Shown here: positions 16,805 through 22,607 of the stretch, one piece after another | How positions within the stretch are numbered: position 1 is the stretch's first letter | Layout: each line of letters begins with the position of its first letter | Assembly (NCBI GenBank): GCA_964611645.1 | Contig: CAZTAO010000068.1 | Coordinates: 1 to 22,607 of the forward strand | Length of the DNA: 22,607 bases | From: CAZTAO01 sp964611645 | GTDB taxonomy: Bacteria > Armatimonadota > UBA5829 | Direction: 5' to 3' | The notes under the pieces: generated by a model | What the model was told of the DNA's origin: nothing | Seen by the model: the letters and a program-made list of their open reading frames with translations, nothing else | The model's database searches: none | Made by a program: the position numbers and the translations under genes

Positions 16805-18811
16805 TCAGCAGTTAGCCTTCCCCAGCGCCTCCGCCACCGTCGGAAACTCTTGCAGGTTCGTGTGCGGCAGGAACATTGCAGCAAGATAACTATCCATATA
16901 GGCCGGCTCACTGCTGAGGTCGACGTATGTCATGCTGCCGGCCAGCAAGTCGAGACTCTCTCGCGCAGGCTTCGACAGCAGGGATATATACGCTCCGGTA
17001 AGTGATGAGTTCCCGATATACGTGAACTTATCGAACGGCAGGTCAGGCAGCAGGCCGATTGTGATAGCATCCTTGACCTGAATATATCTACCGAACCCAC
17101 CAGCGATTATGACTTTGCCGACTGCGGACCAGTCCAGCCCGACGTTCTTCAGAATCAATGCGCACGCGGCATATATCGCGGCCTTGGTCCTCATCAGGTT
17201 CTCGATGTCGGCTTCGGTGATGACTATCTCGCTGCCGTCGGCGGTATTCTCACCCTTTTCTACCACAAACGCCCAAGTGCCGTCTATTTTGGTGAACCAG
17301 TCAGTGTCCAGATCAGTGTTGAACCGCCCCGACTGGTCGACCACGCCCTTCACCAGCATCTCACCCAAGAGGCAGATCAGCCCGGAGCCGCATATCCCCG
17401 AAGCCTTGCCGCCACCGATTATGTCGCAGCGAACGTCTTTGAGGTCGTCGCTGATGTCGACATACTCAATTGCGCCATCGGTTGCCCGCATCCCGCACTT
17501 GATCCCGGATCCCTCGAAAGCAGGCCCGGCGGAGCAAGCGCACCCGACCATCCAGTCCGCATTGCCCAGCACTATCTCACCGTTGGTGCCGATGTCCATG
17601 AATAGATAGATGTTCTCGTGGTCGGTGGGGATGTCTGTGCATATCAGGCCGGAGGTGATGTCTCCGCCAACATAGCTCCCAACTCCCGGCGCAAAGCATA
17701 CTACACCCTGAGGCCAAATCGCAAGCCCGACCTCATCCGCCGAGAGCGCAGGCACCGGGTTGGCCGTCGGTACGTATGGCGATTCCCTGATGTACTTAGG
17801 CTCCAGCCCAAGGAGCAGGTGAATCATCGTGGTGTTGCCCGCTACAAATGCCGCCCTGACTTGCCCCGCGCCAAGCCCCGCCTCAGCACAGCACTCACCG
17901 ATAATCTGGTTCACGCTTCCCAGCACAAGCGACCGCAACTCCGCCTGCCGGTCGGCGTTGCGCGCAAAGTCTATCCGGCTGATGACATCCGCCCCCCGAC
18001 TGATCTGGGCGTTATAGGTTGTGCGGGAGGCTATGATGGCCCCGTCCGACAACCTGACCAACTGGCAGGCGATGGTAGTCGTGCCAATGTCTATCGCCAC
18101 ACCATACAGGCTCGCTTCCGCATGCCCCGGCCTGATTCCAGCAACCTTGTAGCCGCTGGTGCTGACTGCGGCTTGTATCTCAACCGTCACCCTGCCATTG
18201 TCGGCTCGAACGCACTCCGCAAGGTTTCTCAGTACTTCAATGCTTGTCGTTGGGTTGGTATCCGCGCCAAGCTCTCGCACAAGCCTGCGCCAGTCGCTGT
18301 AGTGCTCCTCTATGCTTGCCGGTGGGACCGTTACCTGGACAAGCCTGGCAAGCGGGCTGATCTCGTTGCCTTCGGGAATGAACTCTTCGCTGATGAGCAT
18401 CTGGCTGTCGCCAACCACCTGCATCGCCGCGTCGTGCTTCCTCAGCACCCGAACAACCAGGTTGCTCATAACGCGGGTCTGGCAAGCCATCACAAGATGC
18501 TTTCCCGCCAAAGCCTTGTCGAAACTGGTGTGCCCGGTGGACTCAGTCTCCCCCGACACCACCTCAACCAGGCACTTCCCGCAAGTACCCTTGGCCCCGC
18601 AGGGCATGTGGAGGTCTGTCGCGCCCGCAGCGGCAGCGGCCTCGTGGATGAGGGAGCCGATAGCCACTTCAACAGCGGCGCCCGATGGCAGGAATTGGAC
18701 CGTCACCGTCTCGCTGAACGCAGGCAGAGCAGACGGGTCTATTTGCTCTTCGGCCTTTTCCGCCTTCTCGATCTCCCTGCTTCTCAGCTTCTCGGCTTCT
18801 CGGTCTTTCAC
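16805..18811 (-). CDS. acsV: Reductive activator of corrinoid Fe-S protein (RACo-type; 2Fe-2S plus ASKHA)
   Basis: RACo proteins use ATP to return inactive Co(II) of the corrinoid Fe-S protein to methyl-accepting Co(I). The 668-residue protein has a 2Fe-2S domain at about 34-125 with plant-type ligands CGAKGTCGKC (C71, C77, C80) and C110 in MACQTR. After a linker, an ASKHA ATPase domain begins with AIDIGTTT (about 239) and continues with VAGNTTM, FMDIGTNGEI, SGICGSGL and VIIAGGFGRYI. The C-terminal end (NSSLTGAY to FLPHTNLQEFP) is typical of the COG3894/DUF4445 family. I place the start at a GTG whose GTGA overlaps the acsC stop by 4 bp, implying coupled translation. The frame is open further upstream only as a shadow of acsC. 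Residues 2-22 are encoded by a GAGAAGC repeat, and residues 214-222 by a 28-bp element also found between genes. Confidence 0.93.
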   Translation of the reverse strand: MKDREAEKLRSREIEKAEKAEEQIDPSALPAFSETVTVQFLPSGAAVEVAIGSLIHEAAAAAGATDLHMPCGAKGTCGKCLVEVVSGETESTGHTSFDKALAGKHLVMACQTRVMSNLVVRVLRKHDAAMQVVGDSQMLISEEFIPEGNEISPLARLVQVTVPPASIEEHYSDWRRLVRELGADTNPTTSIEVLRNLAECVRADNGRVTVEIQAAVSTSGYKVAGIRPGHAEASLYGVAIDIGTTTIACQLVRLSDGAIIASRTTYNAQISRGADVISRIDFARNADRQAELRSLVLGSVNQIIGECCAEAGLGAGQVRAAFVAGNTTMIHLLLGLEPKYIRESPYVPTANPVPALSADEVGLAIWPQGVVCFAPGVGSYVGGDITSGLICTDIPTDHENIYLFMDIGTNGEIVLGNADWMVGCACSAGPAFEGSGIKCGMRATDGAIEYVDISDDLKDVRCDIIGGGKASGICGSGLICLLGEMLVKGVVDQSGRFNTDLDTDWFTKIDGTWAFVVEKGENTADGSEIVITEADIENLMRTKAAIYAACALILKNVGLDWSAVGKVIIAGGFGRYIQVKDAITIGLLPDLPFDKFTYIGNSSLTGAYISLLSKPARESLDLLAGSMTYVDLSSEPAYMDSYLAAMFLPHTNLQEFPTVAEALGKANC
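18147..18174. repeat. 28-bp palindromic element, copy inside the RACo gene
   Basis: It matches the intergenic 16580-16607 at 27 of 28 positions. In the RACo frame it encodes AAVSTSGYK, in the linker just before the ASKHA domain, a place that tolerates insertions. Confidence 0.7.
18748..18805. repeat. GAGAAGC/GCCGAGAAGCTGAG repeat at the RACo N-terminus
   Basis: On the minus strand this is a run of GCCGAGAAGC, TGAGAAGC and GAGAAGGC units, giving the charged peptide REAEKLRSREIEKAEKAEE. Similar units (GCCGAGAAGCTGAGGAGCC) are in the acsB-acsD linker at 21630-21655, on the opposite strand. Confidence 0.55.
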
Positions 18812-20163
18812 GCCGCCTGCGCCTGCATCTTTAGGAACGGCGCGAGGTCCGATGCTTCCTGTGGGCCTACCAGGACCTGCCAGCCGGGAAGCGCCTCTTC
18901 CAACTCGCCGCTGATCTGGGCCACATAGCCGGGGATGATAATCTTGCGGGTCTTCACCTGCTGCTCGATGCCGGTGCTCTTGATGAAAGCGCCGATCTTC
19001 TCGCCACTGAACTTGCCCGCCGCCCAGCCAGTGAGAACGCTCATGCCCTCGCACTCCACGATTACCAGGTGCGCCGGGACTCCCGAGTTCTCTATCTCTC
19101 CGGAGACTATGAAATAGGTCAGAGAGAAGTTGGTGGTTACGATCACCGGCGAGTTCTCGTCCGCGTCGCCGATCTGGTAGACCTTTGGCTCCACCTGGAT
19201 AGGCTTCTGTGGGTCGGTGTATATGTTCTGCCTCAGCATCATCATCGGCAGCAGGGCTTCGTAGTCGAGGCTGTTGATTACCAATATAGACGCATACTTG
19301 CACATCAGCGTGGATGCGTCGGCTACGAGCGATGTCAGGTCCGACTCGCTGTAGCCCTCCAGGAAGTTGATGATCGGGTACCCCATCGGCTCGTAAGGGC
19401 CTTTGAGGGCGGCTTTGCGGATGATGGTGTTGTACTGCATCTGCGCTGCGGGGTTGTCCGCGGGCAGGTCGAGGACAATGTCCTGCACTCCCAGCTTAGC
19501 CAGCTTCTGCGTGAGTTCCGCGAGGCTGTCCGGGGTGTCTGCCCTGGCTACCAGCGGAGCTTTGTATTTCAGGGCAAGCTCGGTCATCTTCTCGGCGTTC
19601 TGGAGGGTGGCGGCGTGGATGAGGGGATGCTGTCCTTCCAGAGCCTGCAGCGCGGCCTCGATAGCATCCGGGTTGGTGCTCTGGAGAATCATCCCCTTGC
19701 CGGCAGTTCCGGCGACTTCCTTCACAGCCGCAACAAACGCAGCAGGATCACCAGAGGTGTTATCGACAAGCGCCAGGTCGATCTTAAGTTCCTCGCCGAC
19801 TCTCTCCAGGCAGTAATCTCGCACGACTGCAGTCTGGTGCGCAAGTTCATCCGCAGGCTGAGCATCTGAAAACGATATGGCAAACGCGGTCGGGTGGACG
19901 AAGGTTTTCTCGTGCCTGAACATGACGGTCTCGCCGCCGATGCATGACTCAGCATCCGCCGGGCCGATCTTCACCAGCCGGATCGGCGGTTTGCTGGCCG
20001 CGCCGAGCTTGTCCTTTGCTTCATCCGACACATACGGGCACGCAGCCAGTTCCGCGTTCTTCGCGGCCAGCTTCATGGCAAACGCCATGCAGGTAGGTAT
20101 GCCGCACTCCCCGCAGTTGGTTTTGGGCAGCATCTTGAAAATGTCTAAACCGGTAAGAGCCAC
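18808..20163 (-). CDS. acsC: Corrinoid iron-sulfur protein large subunit (gamma)
   Basis: AcsC (CdhE) is the cobalamin-binding subunit that takes the methyl group from methyltetrahydrofolate and passes it to the A-cluster of acetyl-CoA synthase. At 451 residues it is the usual family length. The N-terminal 4Fe-4S domain has Cys at 17, 20, 25 and 42 (C-x2-C-x4-C-x16-C, in KTNCGECGIPTC and AELAACPYV). A TIM-barrel follows, and the C-terminal corrinoid-binding part holds ILVINSLDYEALLPMMMLRQ and GMSVLTGWAAGKFSGEKIG. Translation starts at GTG 20163, preceded by AAAGGAG with 8-nt spacing. It lies 178 bp downstream of acsB-acsD, with repeats in the gap, and overlaps the RACo start by 4 bp. Its partner AcsD is the C-terminal half of the preceding gene. 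Confidence 0.97.
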   Translation of the reverse strand: MALTGLDIFKMLPKTNCGECGIPTCMAFAMKLAAKNAELAACPYVSDEAKDKLGAASKPPIRLVKIGPADAESCIGGETVMFRHEKTFVHPTAFAISFSDAQPADELAHQTAVVRDYCLERVGEELKIDLALVDNTSGDPAAFVAAVKEVAGTAGKGMILQSTNPDAIEAALQALEGQHPLIHAATLQNAEKMTELALKYKAPLVARADTPDSLAELTQKLAKLGVQDIVLDLPADNPAAQMQYNTIIRKAALKGPYEPMGYPIINFLEGYSESDLTSLVADASTLMCKYASILVINSLDYEALLPMMMLRQNIYTDPQKPIQVEPKVYQIGDADENSPVIVTTNFSLTYFIVSGEIENSGVPAHLVIVECEGMSVLTGWAAGKFSGEKIGAFIKSTGIEQQVKTRKIIIPGYVAQISGELEEALPGWQVLVGPQEASDLAPFLKMQAQAA

Positions 20164-20171
20164 GGTGACAA

Positions 20172-20178
20172 CTCCTTT
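20172..20178 (-). promoter_or_regulatory. Shine-Dalgarno for acsC
   Basis: AAAGGAG on the minus strand lies 8 nt before the GTG at 20163 and supports that non-ATG start. Confidence 0.65.
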
Positions 20179-20203
20179 GGATTCTATATACTACTCTGGC
20201 GTC

Positions 20204-20233
20204 TCGGCATTTGAGCCGCAGCGGAAATGCCGA
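20204..20233. repeat. TCGGCATTT...AAATGCCGA hairpin repeat, copy 1
   Basis: A 9-bp perfect stem encloses GAGCCGCAGCGG. The same loop and nearly the same stem recur 50 bp further on. Confidence 0.75.
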
Positions 20234-20253
20234 AACTAATCTCACAACACGGT

Positions 20254-20289
20254 GTTTCGGTATTTGAGCCGCAGCGGAAATGCCGAAAC
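20254..20289. repeat. GTTTCGGTATTT...AAATGCCGAAAC hairpin repeat, copy 2
   Basis: A 12-bp stem with one G-T wobble encloses the same 12-nt loop as copy 1, in the same orientation. Confidence 0.75.
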
Positions 20290-20297
20290 CTCTCTCA

Positions 20298-20332
20298 CTT
20301 TCGGGGTTTCCGCTTCGCTCAGATCCCGAAAG
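20298..20332. repeat. CTTTCGGG...CCCGAAAG hairpin repeat, copy 3, inverted
   Basis: An 8-bp perfect stem encloses 19 nt. On the minus strand the loop has TGAGCGAAGCGGAAA, which resembles the plus-strand TGAGCCGCAGCGGAAA of copies 1 and 2. It is therefore a diverged, opposite-orientation copy. It begins 9 bp after the acsB-acsD stop. Confidence 0.65.
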
Positions 20333-20341
20333 ACCCTGCAA

Positions 20342-22607
20342 CTACTTCAACTTATTCATTTCCTCGATCTTACGCAGCACGGTCTGGGCGGCGGCGGGGC
20401 TGTACATGATCAGGATGTCCGCGCCGGCGTTGAGCAGGCTCATTGCGGTGGCGGTCTCCAGCAGAGCGCCGCGCCTGCTTTCCGGACCCCAGAGCGGGAA
20501 TGCGCTGGCCGGAGCCTTGGCTTCTTTTGTCTTGGCGACCTCGTAGCCGGGAGTGACTATCATCGGCATAGCAAGCATCGGGTCACCCGTAAACGCCGAA
20601 CTGCGGATCCTCTCCATAACCGAATACGTGTACTCCAGCCCATAGCCAAGCGCGCCGGTCATTGCGTCGATGATTATCTTGTCCGGCGAAAGGCCCATGT
20701 TGGTGCTGAGTATATTTAGCTGCTTGGCCATGTTCACGTCGATAGGCGTCTGCGCGATCACGCAATGGTTGTAGGCCATTGCCGCCGCGACGATGGTCTT
20801 GTAGTTGTCGGTCTCTACCCAGTTCAGCGCCAGGTTCTCGCCCGCGAATGCGCTCGCGACCTGCTTCATCACCGAGTTGTTCTTCTCGAAGTGGCTGGGT
20901 CCGGTTACGATAATCGGCACGCCGACCGCCTTGAGTATGCTCTCAACGAACTTCGCAGCCTGCTCGGGTGACTTGTCGCCGTTATCAGGGTGAGTCCCAT
21001 CCAGACGCACGCTGATCAGGTCGGCACCCAGTTCCTCGATGCAGTATTTCGCCATGGATGCCGGCTCGCTCAGCAGGTTGCCGTAAGCGGACCGCAGGCT
21101 CTCGGGGTAGTTCTTGCCGACGAAGTCGAAGACTTCCATCGCCACGGCCTGCTTGTACCCGACTTCGCCCTCGAAGTGCCTGAAAGGCAGCGCGCTCGCC
21201 CCTCCGACTGTGACCGCGCTGGTCCTCGTCCCGGTTCCGCCGATTGTTACCTTACGGATCGCCCCGCTGATGGTCTCACCGGGAACGCTGAACGACTTCG
21301 GCTTCACAATCGCCGCCGGCTTCATTTCCCGCTCGGCAACCTTGGGCTGCTCTATTGGCGCGGCAGGCTGCTGCACTGGCTGCCCAGGGAATACGACGCC
21401 GGGGGGTGTCTGCGGGGTCTGGCCCATTGTGCCGCTATACATCAGCAGCATGTTGGCTCCGGCTGTCAGCAGGTTGACCGCGGTCGACATCTGCAGCGCG
21501 GCCATCGGGTCCTGCGGAGTCGATCCGCCGGACTGCTTCGGATACCCCGCCGCATGAACCTGCTGCAGCACCGAGATCACATAGCTCAGCCCATCGCCGT
21601 TACCGTTGCCATCGTGGTGAGGGACTGAGGAGCCGAGAAGCTGAGGAGCCGAGGCCGGACTCTGTTCTCTGCTCTCTGCTCTCTGCTTCTCTGCGATACT
21701 ATCAGGCTTAGTAGGTGTATCCACTGCTACCTCCTGTGGCGTCTCAACCGACTCCGTAGCCGAGGCTGCCCTCTGTTCTCCGCTTTCTGCTTTCTGCTCG
21801 TCAAAAGAGGCGCATTCCGGGGAGTCGCTTGTAATGTCCCACATATCCAGCGCCGGATGGCTGAACTTCTCCATGTGGGCGCGGACCGCCACGGCATCTG
21901 TCCCCGCGCTTTCGTCAGCGATGCGGTCGATGAAGTCGGGGATACCGAGATTCTCGGCTATAGCGGTGAGTTCCTCTCGCAGGGTCTCCTTGAGTTCCTT
22001 GGGCATCCAGACTATTCGCTGGTGCCCGCCATCTGCGGAGATGAACTTGCGGCTGGATATGTATGTCTTGCCTATCCCGATGAAGCCTGGGGTCTGCTGC
22101 CCTCCGCCGGTCATTCCGGCAAGCGTTGAGAACTTCATCCCCATAGGCGTCTCGCCGGGGTATTCCCTGTTGATGATGGCAACTCCATTGCACTCCGGCA
22201 GCACCGCGACTATCGCTTCAAAGCACCCGCAGCTAGTCATCGGTTGGTCCATCAGGGTGTAGGCGTTGAACGCTGGAATGGTCTGCTTGGAGTTTGAATA
22301 CACGTATTCGTTTATGTTCTTCCACTGGCCTCGTATCGGGTCTATGCAATCGCCCTTGATGAGCGGCTGGTTGGGGCCGGTGGGGTCGATCTCGTATGCC
22401 GCCTTGACGTCGAGCCAGTTATAGGCGCCGCAAAGCCCCAGGCGTTCCGGGGTGATGACGCAGACATGGTTGGGCGCGAAGCTCTGGCAAAGGAGGCAGG
22501 AGTAGAATGTATCCACCGACTCATCGGTCAGCGACTCCACCCTTGCATTGCGCTCCTTGTAGACCCGCCTGGCCTCGCCTATGCGCTCTTCGACGTCTTC
22601 TTTCTTG
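20342..22607 (-). CDS. acsB/acsD: Fused acetyl-CoA synthase catalytic domain and corrinoid Fe-S protein small subunit, 5' end beyond the right edge
   Basis: The frame is open to the right edge (about 754 residues visible), so the true start is outside. The first part is the A-cluster domain of acetyl-CoA synthase, which joins CO, methyl and CoA. Its ligands are the Cys in FYSC (codon at 22498), LLC (22489), NHVC (22462) and GLC (22432), and the pair in SCGC (22231, 22225). Their spacing equals that of Moorella AcsB Cys506, 509, 518, 528, 595 and 597. This domain ends near 21835. A linker of about 175 residues follows, low in complexity and rich in Ala, Pro, Gln and Glu. From about 21310 to the stop lies a full AcsD/CdhD-like TIM-barrel (VSVRLDGTHPDNGDKSPEQA region, VETDNYKTI, SRRGALLETATAM). 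AcsB and AcsD are usually separate proteins. The frame crosses the junction without a stop or frameshift. Confidence 0.93.
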   Translation of the reverse strand, partial: KKEDVEERIGEARRVYKERNARVESLTDESVDTFYSCLLCQSFAPNHVCVITPERLGLCGAYNWLDVKAAYEIDPTGPNQPLIKGDCIDPIRGQWKNINEYVYSNSKQTIPAFNAYTLMDQPMTSCGCFEAIVAVLPECNGVAIINREYPGETPMGMKFSTLAGMTGGGQQTPGFIGIGKTYISSRKFISADGGHQRIVWMPKELKETLREELTAIAENLGIPDFIDRIADESAGTDAVAVRAHMEKFSHPALDMWDITSDSPECASFDEQKAESGEQRAASATESVETPQEVAVDTPTKPDSIAEKQRAESREQSPASAPQLLGSSVPHHDGNGNGDGLSYVISVLQQVHAAGYPKQSGGSTPQDPMAALQMSTAVNLLTAGANMLLMYSGTMGQTPQTPPGVVFPGQPVQQPAAPIEQPKVAEREMKPAAIVKPKSFSVPGETISGAIRKVTIGGTGTRTSAVTVGGASALPFRHFEGEVGYKQAVAMEVFDFVGKNYPESLRSAYGNLLSEPASMAKYCIEELGADLISVRLDGTHPDNGDKSPEQAAKFVESILKAVGVPIIVTGPSHFEKNNSVMKQVASAFAGENLALNWVETDNYKTIVAAAMAYNHCVIAQTPIDVNMAKQLNILSTNMGLSPDKIIIDAMTGALGYGLEYTYSVMERIRSSAFTGDPMLAMPMIVTPGYEVAKTKEAKAPASAFPLWGPESRRGALLETATAMSLLNAGADILIMYSPAAAQTVLRKIEEMNKLK
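21625..21802. repeat. Purine/pyrimidine-asymmetric short repeats inside the AcsB-AcsD linker
   Basis: The plus strand has GGAGCCGAGAAGCTGAGGAGC (about 21629-21655), then CTCTGCTCTCTGCTTCTCTGC-type units (21660-21690), and CTGTTCTCCGCTTTCTGCTTTC-type units (21772-21797). They encode the low-complexity parts EQKAESGEQRAAS and EKQRAESREQSPAS. They resemble the intergenic array at 15380-15421 and the RACo N-terminal repeat. Confidence 0.55.

Noticed and set aside
16552..16911. Short minus-strand frame covering the RACo 3' end and the following gap
   Set aside because: No ribosome-binding site or domain; it only happens to read through the 52-bp and 28-bp repeats.
17618..18928. Long plus-strand open frame of about 436 codons opposite RACo
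   Set aside because: It mirrors the codon pattern of RACo on the minus strand, has no recognisable domain and no credible start site.
18812..19303. Longer RACo frame overlapping acsC by about 490 bp
   Set aside because: This stretch is the shadow of acsC in another frame, with Arg/Gly-rich composition and no domain.
20204..20332. CRISPR-like array
   Set aside because: Only three imperfect units, one inverted, with no uniform spacers and no cas genes; REP-like hairpins fit better.

Overview
The window suggests an anaerobic bacterium of moderately high G+C that carries the carbonyl branch of the Wood-Ljungdahl pathway together with a very large PAS/GAF signalling repertoire. I cannot name a phylum. 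The A-cluster sequence reads as the bacterial form of acetyl-CoA synthase, start sites have ordinary Shine-Dalgarno sequences, and several families of short dispersed repeats sit between and inside genes. All nine genes I accept lie on the minus strand, so transcription runs from high to low coordinates.

Right part (about 15.6-22.6 kb), read 5'->3' on the minus strand: a gene open at the right edge joining the acetyl-CoA synthase catalytic domain (AcsB) to the corrinoid Fe-S protein small subunit (AcsD); acsC, the corrinoid Fe-S protein large subunit; a RACo-type ATP-dependent reductive activator with a 2Fe-2S domain and an ASKHA domain; and a zinc-type homocysteine S-methyltransferase with a Cys-rich tail. 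Together these cover methyl-group carriage on cobalamin, repair of oxidised cobalamin, and acetyl-CoA synthesis. The methyltransferase suggests a branch from the same methyl pool to methionine. CODH (acsA), acsE and the methyl-branch genes are not in the window.

Left part (1-15.3 kb): five sensory proteins. In transcription order they are a membrane-bound PAS-PAS-GAF histidine kinase, a small GAF-PAS-GAF protein with no output domain, a PAS-GAF-PAS-GAF-SpoIIE (PP2C-type) phosphatase, a CheB-CheR-PAS fusion, and an eight-PAS protein cut by the left edge. The last three look like one operon. Several GAF domains are paralogous copies of one another and share Cys motifs. No response regulator, MCP or CheA is present.

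The spaces between genes carry distinct repeats: a 52-bp G/C-rich hairpin repeat (two copies), a 28-bp palindromic element (one copy intergenic, one inside the RACo gene), purine-rich GCAGAAAGC/GCCGAGAAGC repeats (intergenic and inside two coding sequences), three TTTCGG...CCGAAA hairpins between acsBD and acsC, and a 2 x 56-bp tandem repeat after the methyltransferase gene. The least expected items are the AcsB-AcsD fusion, the methyltransferase beside the corrinoid protein and its activator, and repeats that appear to have entered reading frames at linkers.
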